Positions 1 through 6,885 of a DNA stretch of 16,103 bases are shown one piece after another (position 1 is the first letter of the stretch; each line of letters begins with the position of its first letter). The position numbers and the translations under genes are program-made. This DNA comes from JAIEPT01 sp038217425. Lineage in GTDB: Bacteria; Planctomycetota; Planctomycetia; Gemmatales; Gemmataceae. The stretch is taken from assembly GCA_038217425.1 (NCBI GenBank), contig JBBQPM010000157.1:1-16103 (forward strand), read 5' to 3'. The notes beneath the pieces are model-generated. The model was not told the origin of the DNA. It did no database searches and was given only the letters and a program-made list of their open reading frames with translations.

Positions 1-1
1 C

Positions 2-187
2 CGCCTTCGCCTTCACCAGGGCAAAAGCATCGGCAGCGGCATGGTGGAAGGGGCCGCCAAAAACCTGATCGGCAAGCGATTGAAACAGACGGGCGCCCGT
101 TGGAAGGTGGAGAACGCCAACAAAATGGGCGAACTCTGCTGTCTCAACTACAGCAGCCAATGGGCCGCATACTGGAATGCCGCATGA
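2..187 (+). pseudogene. C-terminal end of ISKra4-like transposase (5' part outside window)
   Basis: Frame 2 is open from the window edge to TGA at 185-187 and gives about 61 residues. The segment GSGMVEGAAKNLIGKRLKQ, then TGARW, and a tail ending QWAAYWNAA match the conserved C-terminal block of ISKra4-type DDE transposases (a GSG-VE-A-K----R-K-SG-RW pattern followed by an Ala/Trp-rich end). The acidic residue of the VEGA motif would be the last catalytic position in such enzymes. The start lies before the window, so I cannot tell whether the gene is complete. It is outside the tRNA-bounded element and 118 bp upstream of parB. Family assignment comes from memory of the motif. Confidence 0.6.
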
Positions 188-216
188 GTGCCGGAAAGGA
201 TTGGCGCGCCCGTTTC

Positions 217-234
217 ATGTTCCGCGCGGAACAT
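217..234. promoter_or_regulatory. parS: parS-like centromere palindrome
   Basis: The sequence ATGTTCCGCGCGGAACAT is a perfect 18-bp inverted repeat. Its 16-bp core TGTTCCGCGCGGAACA differs from the widespread bacterial parS form TGTTCCACGTGGAACA only at the two symmetric positions flanking the central CG. It ends 71 bp before the parB start, and parS sites are often found next to parB. That it is this ParB's binding site is an inference. Confidence 0.7.
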
Positions 235-235
235 C

Positions 236-265
236 TTGTTCTGCAAACGCCCCTGTGGGTACAAT
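236..265 (+). promoter_or_regulatory. Candidate parB promoter next to the parS-like site
   Basis: A -10-like TACAAT lies at 260-265, with a weak -35-like TTGTTC at 236-241 (18-bp spacing). The -35 begins 2 bp after the parS-like palindrome, so ParB bound there could affect its own transcription. This rests on consensus matching only. Confidence 0.3.
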
Positions 266-305
266 CCGTCCCCAGAACGGATTCTCTTCTCTTTCGGAGC
301 CAGCC

Positions 306-1184
306 ATGGAAAAGCGAAAACTCGGCCGCGGGCTCGACGCCCTCCTCGGCGGCGACACCGCCACCCTCGAAAACACCAATGAACTCGCGCTCGACAGGAT
401 CAAACACAACCCGTACCAGCCGCGCAAGTCCTTCGACACCGACGAAATCTCCTCTCTCTCCGCCAGCATCAAATCGCTCGGCGTCCTCCAACCGCTGGTC
501 GTTCGGCAAGTCGGCGAGGAGTATCAGCTCATCGCCGGCGAGCGCCGACTCCGGGCTGCACAAGAAGCGGGGCTCTCCAGCGTGCCGGTCCGCATCGTCG
601 ACTTCAACGATCAGCAGACCCTCGAGGCGGCTCTCGTCGAGAACGTCCAGCGTGCGGATCTCAACCCGATCGAAAAAGCGCAGGGCTTCAAGGAGTACGT
701 CGATCGCTTCGGAATCTCCCATGACGAACTCGCCCAGCGCCTCGGCCTGGCCCGTTCGACGATCACGAACCTGATCAACTTGCTCGACTTGCCGACGGCG
801 GTGCAGGACGGTTTGCGCTCGAATCAGATCACCGAAACGCATGCCAAGATCCTCAAGAGCGTGCGCGGCGCCGAGAAGCAAGAAACGGTCTTCAAGCAGA
901 TCGTGGCGATGGGCCTGAGCGTGAAGGGGACGGAGAATTTGCTGCGCGAGCAGAACGCCCCGGCGCCGGAACCGGCGAAGAAGAAGGAGGCGCCCGTCGA
1001 GACGGAGACGCCGAGGCGGGAACCCAAAACGGCGCACGTGATTGGGCTGGAGACGGAGTTGCGGCAGAAGCTAGCGACGCCGGTAGCGATTCAGTTACGT
1101 TCGAAGGACAAGGGCAAGATCGTGATCGAATTCGCGAACAACGACGACTTCATGCGTGTCCTGGAAGTGATTCGCGGCGCGTGA
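306..1184 (+). CDS. parB: Chromosome-partitioning protein ParB
   Basis: This encodes a 292-residue ParB, the usual length. ParB is a CTP-dependent clamp that loads at parS, spreads on origin-proximal DNA and works with ParA in chromosome segregation. The N-terminus has the KRKLGRGLDALLG motif that contacts ParA. The CTP-binding and nucleation region carries GERR at residues 78-81 and ENVQRADLNPIE at 112-123. The helix-turn-helix is near 139-157 (ELAQRLGLARSTITNL). A charged Pro/Glu/Lys linker leads to a C-terminal dimerisation domain of about 60 residues. ATG 306 was chosen because GGAG lies 6 nt upstream and the LGRGL motif follows directly; the longer frame from 177 has no homologous N-terminus. 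No parA is present in the window. A parS-like palindrome lies just upstream. The gene is chromosomal, outside the element. Confidence 0.96.
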   Translation: MEKRKLGRGLDALLGGDTATLENTNELALDRIKHNPYQPRKSFDTDEISSLSASIKSLGVLQPLVVRQVGEEYQLIAGERRLRAAQEAGLSSVPVRIVDFNDQQTLEAALVENVQRADLNPIEKAQGFKEYVDRFGISHDELAQRLGLARSTITNLINLLDLPTAVQDGLRSNQITETHAKILKSVRGAEKQETVFKQIVAMGLSVKGTENLLREQNAPAPEPAKKKEAPVETETPRREPKTAHVIGLETELRQKLATPVAIQLRSKDKGKIVIEFANNDDFMRVLEVIRGA

Positions 1185-1226
1185 GCGGTGGTAGGCGCGG
1201 GTCGAATTCGATACGATGAATGTGTG

Positions 1227-1301
1227 CGGGGCGTAGCTCAGCTTGGCTAGAGCGCGTGGTTTGGGACCACGAAGTCGCAGGTTCGAATCCTGTCGCCCCG
1301 A
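1227..1301 (+). tRNA. tRNA-Pro (UGG anticodon)
   Basis: The acceptor stem CGGGGCG (1227-1233) pairs with CGCCCCG (1294-1300), and the discriminator base is A1301. The D-arm region TAGCTCAG..GGCTAGAGC is present. The anticodon stem CGTGG/CCACG encloses the loop TTTGGGA, giving anticodon TGG at 1262-1264. The T-loop TTCGAAT is intact and CCA is not encoded. The last 8 tRNA bases form part of the 12-bp core repeated at 15941-15952, so this tRNA is the integration target of the element to its right. The gene is left whole in the integrated state. Confidence 0.97.
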
Positions 1302-2776
1302 CTTTGTTCGTTGGGAAGCCCTTCGGCCAGTAAGCCGAAGGGCTTTCTCATTTCGCAGACGAGATTTACGTCGATCAGGGTGTAGTTCAAACCGACAATT
1401 TCGAGAATACGACGCTTGGCGTCGTTGTCCGCCACAAGCCACTTCTCTTTCAGGCTTTGCGAAAGTTCAAACGTCTTGATCGCCAGTTCGGCGCATTCAT
1501 CGCGGCTGCGGCTGCACGCCTGAAGTTGTAGTTCTAGGCCGGCAACACGGTCCCGAAGTTCGGTTCCCTTCCGGGCATAGGTGTCGGCGTCGATTTCGTC
1601 GGCCAGCCGCAGGTTCACCAGCCGGTCCTGCTGCTGCCGGACCTGGGAGAGTTGCCGCTGAAGCTCATCGGCTCGAACCCGTGACGCTTCCTGCTCGCCC
1701 TTCGTCTTTGCTCGCAACACGGCCACGAACCATTCGCGCACCTCGGCGTCGGCCACACGCAGCCGGTCGAACATGGCCAGCACCTCATTGTCGATGTGGA
1801 AGTCTCTGACCCGGACCCGAGGATGCCCCTCGGCCAAGTAGCCGGCACAGCGGTAATAGATGTACTCGCGCTGTCCATCCTTTGTCTTCTTGAAGACTCG
1901 CTCGCCGGTGATCGGTCGCTGGCAGTGTCCGCAGTGTATCAACTCGCCGGCGTACAGAAGATCGTGGGACCGGCGGACCTTGTCGCCCAGGAGAGCCTGC
2001 ACCCGGTCCCAGGTGGGCCGGTCGATGAGCGGCGGGTGCTTGCCGGGCAACCACTGACCTTGGAACTCGATCTCGCCGACGTAGGAGCGGTCCCGCAGAA
2101 TCTCGTATAGCTTGCTGCGACCGAACCGTGGCACCGACACGGTGTAAGTGACGCCCTCCTTGTGCAGGGCGTCGAGCAGGGTGTCGAGCGTGTGGTTGTG
2201 GAAAGCGTAGAGGTGGAAGATGCGCCGGACCTTGGGTGCGTTCTCGGGGTGGACCTCGATCAGCCCCCGCTTCTCCACGCGGATGTTGCGGTAGCCGAAC
2301 GGAGCCTTGCCTGGGAAGAGTCCGCTCTGAACACGGCGAGCGAGTCCATCTTTCACGTCAAGCGACTGCTGTTCAGTGAAGAACGCCGCCATGTTGGCCA
2401 TCGTCCGTCGCATCATGCGGCCCGCTGGCGTGTTCTCGGTCGGCTGGGAGATGGAGATGAACGGCACACCGTACTCCGACTCCAACTCCTCCAACTTGAC
2501 GTAGTCGGGCAGGTGCCGGGCCGCGCGGTCGATCTTATAGAACAGGATGCCGTCAAGGTCGGCGGCGTGCGTCTTGACGTAGCGGACCAACTCCTTGAAG
2601 GTGGTCCGTTCGTCCTCCTTCGACGCCGTCTCCGCGATCCGCCACAACTTGACGATCACACCGTCGTGACGCCCGGCGTAGGCCCGTAAGGCGTCTTCCT
2701 GCACGTCCAGGCTGAATCCCTCTCGCTCTTGCTCGCGGGAACTGACGCGGGCCAGGGCGACATACTTTTTCTTCAT
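1247..2776 (-). CDS. Large serine recombinase (integrase of the element)
   Basis: This 509-residue protein fits the large serine integrase family, which carries out site-specific att recombination through a Ser-DNA covalent intermediate. The resolvase catalytic domain spans residues 5-150. The motif ARVSS has R10 and probable nucleophile S12, with YKIDRAAR at 80-87 providing further active-site arginines. The recombinase DNA-binding domain follows at about 158-270 (PFGYRN). A zinc-ribbon region at about 280-325 has C282, C285 and C310, with no obvious fourth Cys. A coiled-coil-rich part follows at about 355-450. ATG 2776 has AAAGGAGG 8 nt upstream and overlaps the preceding gene's stop (ATGA), so translation is probably coupled. 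The last 14 residues (RIRTCDFVVPNHAL) are antisense of the tRNA-Pro gene, because the frame runs through the attachment core. In an excised circle the frame would instead end with a 25-residue tail encoded at 15940-15863. Confidence 0.93.
   Translation of the reverse strand: MKKKYVALARVSSREQEREGFSLDVQEDALRAYAGRHDGVIVKLWRIAETASKEDERTTFKELVRYVKTHAADLDGILFYKIDRAARHLPDYVKLEELESEYGVPFISISQPTENTPAGRMMRRTMANMAAFFTEQQSLDVKDGLARRVQSGLFPGKAPFGYRNIRVEKRGLIEVHPENAPKVRRIFHLYAFHNHTLDTLLDALHKEGVTYTVSVPRFGRSKLYEILRDRSYVGEIEFQGQWLPGKHPPLIDRPTWDRVQALLGDKVRRSHDLLYAGELIHCGHCQRPITGERVFKKTKDGQREYIYYRCAGYLAEGHPRVRVRDFHIDNEVLAMFDRLRVADAEVREWFVAVLRAKTKGEQEASRVRADELQRQLSQVRQQQDRLVNLRLADEIDADTYARKGTELRDRVAGLELQLQACSRSRDECAELAIKTFELSQSLKEKWLVADNDAKRRILEIVGLNYTLIDVNLVCEMRKPFGLLAEGLPNEQSRGDRIRTCDFVVPNHAL
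1292..1303. repeat. Left attachment core (attL)
   Basis: GTCGCCCCGACT spans the 3' end of the tRNA and the next two bases, and recurs exactly at 15941-15952. The flanks differ on both sides. The core contains GTCG/CGAC arms around CCC. It is read in frame as Ser-Arg-Gly-Asp (minus strand) by the recombinase gene. Confidence 0.8.
1316..1345. terminator. Strong hairpin, likely tRNA terminator supplied by the element
   Basis: A 12-bp perfect stem (1316-1327 with 1334-1345, AAGCCCTTCGGC and its complement) encloses a 6-nt loop. It is followed on the plus strand by TTCTC (1346-1350), extending the T-rich 3' arm. It lies 15 nt past the tRNA end and would stop tRNA transcripts. It also lies within codons of the minus-strand recombinase (around KPFGLLAEGLPN), so it doubles as coding sequence. 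Confidence 0.6.
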
Positions 2777-2997
2777 GGTCGTGCCTCCTTTGAGTCTGCC
2801 GAGGCCAGTCCCAATGCCTCGAAAAGCTCGCCGATGTGCAGGATCATCTCGACCGCGTCCTCACTCGTCACGGGCCGAGGCTCGTAACGGGACCAGAGCC
2901 GTATCGTGTGCTGAACGAGATCCGGGGTGATCCAAGTAGGGGTTTCGGCAGGGAGAAAGGGAAGATGCTCATCCCTCTGGGAATTCGCCGTGGCCAT
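2773..2997 (-). CDS. Small conserved-looking partner of the recombinase (hypothetical)
   Basis: From ATG 2997 this encodes a 74-residue protein beginning MATANSQRDEHLPFLP. An in-frame ATG at 3057 would give 94 residues, but the extra part (MRTQDGLASSSGPNRGDGTR) is low in complexity and lacks a ribosome-binding site. Neither start has a clear Shine-Dalgarno; 2997 has only a weak GGGA upstream. The body WITPDLVQHTIRLWSRY then PVTSEDAVEMILHIGELFEAL looks like a compact helical domain, with no catalytic motif visible. Its stop overlaps the recombinase start by 4 bp, the arrangement expected for a co-translated accessory factor. A role as a regulator or directionality factor is possible from position alone. 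I do not recognise the family with certainty. Confidence 0.7.
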   Translation of the reverse strand: MATANSQRDEHLPFLPAETPTWITPDLVQHTIRLWSRYEPRPVTSEDAVEMILHIGELFEALGLASADSKEARP

Positions 2998-3112
2998 TCG
3001 TGTCCCATCGCCCCGGTTGGGGCCACTGGAACTTGCGAGGCCATCTTGCGTCCGCACAAGCTATGTCGTGGTCGGCAGCACGTCATGTTGCCAGAAATCC
3101 TATCGAGTATGA

Positions 3113-3141
3113 ATGCTACCCAATGCCGACAGCGTCGTCAA
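3113..3141 (-). promoter_or_regulatory. Candidate promoter of the recombinase operon
   Basis: On the minus strand, TTGACG (3141-3136) is separated by 17 bp from TAGCAT (3118-3113), a good -35 and a moderate -10. It points at the small partner gene and the recombinase. Just upstream (3149-3164) lies a perfect tandem duplication of CGTGCTAC. This is a consensus match only. Confidence 0.4.
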
Positions 3142-3148
3142 CAGGCAT

Positions 3149-3164
3149 CGTGCTACCGTGCTAC
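3149..3164. repeat. Tandem 8-bp repeat upstream of recombinase promoter
   Basis: Two contiguous copies of CGTGCTAC occur at 3149-3156 and 3157-3164. They begin 8 bp upstream of the candidate -35 element, a position suited to an activator or repressor site. No protein partner can be named from sequence. Confidence 0.5.
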
Positions 3165-3211
3165 CACTGAACGCAAAGAGGATGAAGGGTTTACAACTGG
3201 CCATGACCCGC

Positions 3212-3254
3212 GATGACATGAAGCCAAATCAATGAGATTTTCGCGAATGTCATC
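3212..3254. repeat. 8-bp inverted repeat at the end of the methyltransferase gene
   Basis: GATGACAT (3212-3219) and its complement ATGTCATC (3247-3254) are separated by 27 bp and overlap the stop of the ParB-methyltransferase gene. It could act as a weak terminator or an operator. There is no T-run next to the stem on the minus strand, so the assignment is tentative. Confidence 0.25.
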
Positions 3255-4551
3255 ATTGAGCGGGATCACGGTTGGATTCACGGAGACGCAGCCGCGCGAC
3301 TGAGGCAGCGTCCGGGTCAGCGTCGATACCGATCCACCTTCTCGACGCCAATTTCGCCGCCACCAGCGAAGATCCACTGCCACATGTCACGTCAGCGATC
3401 CAGTCGCCAGGGTTTGTCAGACGTTCGATCAAGTATCTCGCTTCGGTAACCGGCTGTTCCCAGCGGTGGTGGTCTTTTTCTGCTCCGTCACCGGCATAAA
3501 AGTCGTTCAGCCAATCCGGCGGCTTCGTTCGCGGCTGCTTTTGAAAAATCAGGATGCCCTTCCAACCCGTGCGCACCCGGAAGGCATGACTCTGCTTGCT
3601 TACCGCTGTGCAACGGATGGCGATTGTCCAGTAGTATTGCAAGTGGTCGCCCAAGTGCCGCATCACCTCGCCAAGGAGATGTGTCGAGTAATACGCGGCC
3701 AGCCAACCGCCGGGCCGTAATTTTTGGGCTGCCAGATGTGCAATCTTGCCGTAGATCGGCACCTCGGCATAGGGTGGATCGGCAAGGAAGAGCGCCACCG
3801 TTCCATCTGGCATGACGTGGCCGAGTTTCTCGAACGAGCCAACGTGGACGTTTTCATCGTCAGTGCCTTGACGAGCAGTTAGACGGGTAGCTTCTTCTTG
3901 TCGTCTTTGCCGCTTGACAGCCAGGAAGAGGTCGTTGACGGCACCTCGGTCACCTGCAACGAGCCTCTCGGCAACAGCCTTCTGATCTGATGGGGCGAGC
4001 CGTGAAAGCCGCAACAACTCGGTGGTGGAGTCCGCCCACAGCGTCTTTTTGAGCATCTCCCGCACGTCCTCGGGGATGGCCGACACGATGCTTGTCGCTC
4101 GCTGGAGCGTCCTGCCGCTCAACCCGGACTCGGCGGCGAGGTCGTCGGTCCCCTTGGAGAACCCCGACACGGTGTCGGCCTTTCTCGGCCTCCCGTTTAC
4201 CTTGCGGTGGCCGAGGGCGTCGAGCAGATCGACGCGGCGAACGACATGCTCGAAGCGTTCGAGACGCGACAGGTCGTTGCGGACGAGGTTCTCATCCAGA
4301 GTGGCGAGGTCGGACTGAATGTCTGAGAGTTCGATCATCGTGACCGGCACTGTGGCCCACCCGAGCCGCTTGACGGCCTCCAGACGGTGACGACCGGCAA
4401 CAAGCAGGTTTTCTCTGGTCACGACGAGGCTTTGCAGCAACCCGATGGTGGTGATGCTATCGGCGAGGTCCGCGACATGGGCAAGGTTAAGGGGCCGGCG
4501 ACGGTGGCCGAGGACGATCTCGTCCACAGGAAGTCGTGTGATACGGTTCAT
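3253..4551 (-). CDS. ParB-like domain fused to a DNA methyltransferase
   Basis: This encodes a 432-residue two-domain protein. Residues 1-100 are ParB/sulfiredoxin-like (MNRITRLPVDEIVLG, LLVAGRHRLEAVKRLG with GRHR at 53-56, ENLVRNDLSRLE at 88-99). A helix-turn-helix is near 138-155. The C-terminal half is an amino-methyltransferase: DPPY (motif IV) at 258-261, and after it DVTCGSGSS at 387-395 with WIGIDADP at 406-413, the SAM-binding motif I region. Motif IV preceding motif I is the beta-class order. The likely product is N6-methyladenine or N4-methylcytosine. No restriction endonuclease is adjacent, so it is probably an orphan enzyme; similar ParB-methyltransferase fusions are known from phages and mobile elements. 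ATG 4551 was chosen because homology starts there. An in-frame ATG at 4638 would add 29 residues; neither start has a good Shine-Dalgarno. Confidence 0.88.
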   Translation of the reverse strand: MNRITRLPVDEIVLGHRRRPLNLAHVADLADSITTIGLLQSLVVTRENLLVAGRHRLEAVKRLGWATVPVTMIELSDIQSDLATLDENLVRNDLSRLERFEHVVRRVDLLDALGHRKVNGRPRKADTVSGFSKGTDDLAAESGLSGRTLQRATSIVSAIPEDVREMLKKTLWADSTTELLRLSRLAPSDQKAVAERLVAGDRGAVNDLFLAVKRQRRQEEATRLTARQGTDDENVHVGSFEKLGHVMPDGTVALFLADPPYAEVPIYGKIAHLAAQKLRPGGWLAAYYSTHLLGEVMRHLGDHLQYYWTIAIRCTAVSKQSHAFRVRTGWKGILIFQKQPRTKPPDWLNDFYAGDGAEKDHHRWEQPVTEARYLIERLTNPGDWIADVTCGSGSSLVAAKLASRRWIGIDADPDAASVARLRLRESNRDPAQ

Positions 4552-4966
4552 GCAGAGATCATACGTTGGCCAGGGCGTCGGTGCCAGAGTGTCTGGATTC
4601 CTATATCCGTGCCGACAAGAACGGGTCATGCTATTCATTGTCCTGTTGGCTCAAGGGGTTGCGGCGAAGGAAGGGATCAGATGATAGGCCCGATTGCCAT
4701 TGGGGTGGGAGTCCGGCTATTAGCCGGCCTGTTCGCATTTCACCACTGCCGCCACAATATCAACAATGTGAGAACCGACTCGGAGTCTCCTTTTCATAAC
4801 ATCCCTATCATGGCTTCCTCGGCTTGCTCTTCGCCTGTTTCTTTTTTAGTCATATTCTGATGTCCGCCCTGTGCCGCCCAGATTGAAGGAAAAACCGAAG
4901 AGCCGCCCGGAAAAATCGCGGGCGACCCGTGAAGTGGCTGGACAGGGGGGCGGCATCCTGGCCGTC
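4552..4966. other. 415-bp gene-poor stretch upstream of the methyltransferase
   Basis: No convincing gene is seen. On the minus strand two tiny frames overlap as ATGA: 4853-4794 (19 codons, starting MTKKETGEEQAEEA) and 4797-4720 (25 codons, starting MKRRLRVGSHIVDIVAAVV). They could be remnants of one frameshifted small gene. A short palindrome CCGGCTATTAGCCGG lies at 4713-4727, just past the second frame's stop. The stretch probably also holds the promoter of the methyltransferase gene, but I could not pick out clear -35 and -10 boxes. Confidence 0.4.
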
Positions 4967-5560
4967 TCACTCACGGCGTTTCATGACTCCCGAATGAGCT
5001 TTCCTCACGAACGAGTTGATGAACTTGACTATTGGCTTCTCGACAAGTCCAGTATCTTTGGTGATCTCGACCTCGGCTTGGCCATTCAGATCGCACGACA
5101 GCACGGATTGGAAGACCAGCTTGTCCTGTTCCAACGCGAGCAGAATTCCGTAGGAGCGGTTTTCGTCGCAACAGGTCTTCTCGATCAACTTTCGCTGCTT
5201 TGTTGTCAGCCGCCGCGTTGGCTCGTTTTCGCCTTCATCCTCATCGTCCTCGTCTTCCTCGGCATCAAGGTCCGGTACTTCAATCTCGGTGCCGTCTGCG
5301 CAGACGAGAAGGTCGAAGTCACGGCACAGGGCGAAATGGCAGAACAGCGTGTGGCCCGCCTTCAGACGGTCCACGGGATCGTTGGGGATTTCCGCTTCCC
5401 CGTCGTCCAGCAAGTCGGCAAAGTCGCTTTCGTTGACAGCCACGCCATCTTCCACAATGAGGAAAGCCTCATCAACGCCCATCGACAGGTTGAAGTCGTG
5501 AACGGCCTTCACGAATTTGTCCAAATCGAATTGGGTTCGCGGGACAATCAGTTTCTTCAT
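4967..5560 (-). CDS. Hypothetical protein with highly acidic central linker
   Basis: This encodes 197 residues of unknown function. The N-terminal half (MKKLIVPRTQFDLDKFVKAV.., about residues 1-95) looks globular, with a short Cys-containing segment HTLFCHFALCRDFDLLVCADG. An Asp/Glu run (DAEEDEDDEDEGENE) at about 98-114 separates it from a C-terminal part that begins LTTKQRKLIEKTCCDENRS and ends basic (KAHSGVMKRRE). No signal peptide or membrane segment is visible. ATG 5560 has AGGAG 8 nt upstream; the frame upstream to 5782 lies in the intergenic region and the 3' end of the next gene and is not needed. It sits 95 bp downstream of another unknown gene on the same strand, so the two may be co-transcribed. 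A longer plus-strand frame over the same DNA is its antisense shadow. Confidence 0.75.
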   Translation of the reverse strand: MKKLIVPRTQFDLDKFVKAVHDFNLSMGVDEAFLIVEDGVAVNESDFADLLDDGEAEIPNDPVDRLKAGHTLFCHFALCRDFDLLVCADGTEIEVPDLDAEEDEDDEDEGENEPTRRLTTKQRKLIEKTCCDENRSYGILLALEQDKLVFQSVLSCDLNGQAEVEITKDTGLVEKPIVKFINSFVRKAHSGVMKRRE

Positions 5561-5655
5561 GGAATCCGCTCCTATTGGTCGAAGGCTCTCTTGCAATGCG
5601 TCAGTACAAGTCAGCGACCAACCCGCCTCAGAATTCTGCGAAGAAGTGCTTCGCA

Positions 5656-6714
5656 TCATGATTTCTTGGATTTCATCCGAACACTCACCTTTGAGTAGAA
5701 CCGAACCTTGGCGTACTTGCCCTCTTCGACAATACCGATGGCGGCTTGTTGGTCTGGCGACAAGGCACAGAACCACGACCACAGGCTGTTCTGGGCCATA
5801 AGCACGTTCTCGCTTGCTTTCAGTCGTTCGGCCTCTGCGAAGGCTTCTGCAAGCGTCTCTGCCTGGATGGGAACGCTCTGACTGAGTATGGTCTGGACTT
5901 CGGCTCTGGCCTGACGTTTGAGTTCCGCAGCTTCCTCTGGCAAAAGGGGACGACGAAGCCTTTCGTGCGCAGCCTCCAAGCGTCGGCGTTGCCTCAACGC
6001 GCTATCCGCCAGGACATCGCCAATCAGTTCCTCAACCATTTCCGGCCAGTTGTAGAAGTGCATGGCGAGATCGGAGATAGGCGACATTGATCTGTCGATA
6101 ATGGCTTCCCCGATGGGGCCGAAATCGCCCCGCATTTCTTCATTCGCCCGTAATCGGAAGGTCAAATAGTTCCAAGTCAGAGCTACTACGTCGAGATCTT
6201 CGTGCATCACGACCTGGGCGAGCAGCGGGAACTCTTCTCGGAGGGCAGCGGCAAACCGCTTTTGAATCTCCAGGCTGCCGTCAATGGGGTCGGCGACCAC
6301 TTCGTCGTAGCCGAGTCGCTCGGCATAGAGTTCACCGGCGAGGCGAGCGGCACGCAGTTCGAGACACGCCGCCACGTCGAAGCTCTGCGGCTCGGCTGGC
6401 CAGTCGAAAGAGCCGTGCTGCTCGAACTCACGTTCCAACGCCTGTTGAAGATCCTCCCCAAACGGCGTCAACTCGACCCAGGCGTCAAGCTCTCCTTCGC
6501 GAAACCGGCGTTCGATCAGGCGTTGGAGCAGATAGAGTTCGACCGTTTTCCACGCATCTCGCTCGGCAAGGCGGAACATCATCCAGCGGTCGGCCAACAT
6601 GTCTGACGCATCCAAAATGAAGTGCCGAAGCCGCGTCAGCATTGCCGCATCCCCGTTCGCGAGCGAATGCAGGAGAGCAGCACAGATGGGCGAAATGGGT
6701 CTATCGGAATCCAT
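5656..6714 (-). CDS. Hypothetical helical protein
   Basis: This encodes 352 residues (374 if ATG 6780 is used) of unknown function. The composition is strongly helical, soluble and rich in Glu, Ala, Leu and Arg, with segments such as LYLLQRLIERRFREGELDAW and ALEREFEQHGSFDW. The region HERLRRPLLPEEAAELKRQA is coiled-coil-like. It ends in a distinct basic C-terminus (SLWSWFCALSPDQQAAIG.. then VRMKSKKS). No signal peptide, membrane segment or catalytic motif was recognised. ATG 6714 was chosen because AGGAG lies 6 nt upstream; 6780 has no well-placed site. It lies between the GYF_2-WD40 gene (171 bp upstream from 6714) and the acidic protein gene, all on the minus strand, suggesting a shared transcript. 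Confidence 0.75.
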   Translation of the reverse strand: MDSDRPISPICAALLHSLANGDAAMLTRLRHFILDASDMLADRWMMFRLAERDAWKTVELYLLQRLIERRFREGELDAWVELTPFGEDLQQALEREFEQHGSFDWPAEPQSFDVAACLELRAARLAGELYAERLGYDEVVADPIDGSLEIQKRFAAALREEFPLLAQVVMHEDLDVVALTWNYLTFRLRANEEMRGDFGPIGEAIIDRSMSPISDLAMHFYNWPEMVEELIGDVLADSALRQRRRLEAAHERLRRPLLPEEAAELKRQARAEVQTILSQSVPIQAETLAEAFAEAERLKASENVLMAQNSLWSWFCALSPDQQAAIGIVEEGKYAKVRFYSKVSVRMKSKKS

Positions 6715-6885
6715 GCTCGGCTCCTGTTTCATTTGACCGTGGGCCTGCTCAAGCACTTTGCCAATTTCGGCTTCGGGCATCGGCTAAGACGGCCTTCGTG
6801 GGGAATCAAAGTTCGAAGCGTTTGCGTTCCTTCTCCACCGTTTCTACCTTAATCAACGTAATCAACCAGCAATTCCCGGGCGATT

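Noticed and set aside
144..1037. 297-codon minus-strand frame across parB
   Set aside because: It is Arg/Leu-rich antisense of an unmistakable ParB gene.
1095..1442. 115-codon minus-strand frame over the tRNA (contains QDSNLRLRGPKP)
   Set aside because: This is the usual spurious translation of a tRNA gene's antisense strand.
3253..4551. Reading the ParB-methyltransferase as part of a restriction-modification or BREX/DISARM defence system
   Set aside because: No endonuclease, helicase, PglZ or other partner is encoded nearby, so the gene is called as a solitary enzyme.
4871..5698. 275-codon plus-strand frame, longer than the gene called there
   Set aside because: It mirrors the acidic minus-strand gene, which has a good ribosome-binding site, lies in a same-strand gene group, and has natural composition. 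The plus frame gives an implausible mix with a hydrophobic run that is only the antisense of the Asp/Glu linker.
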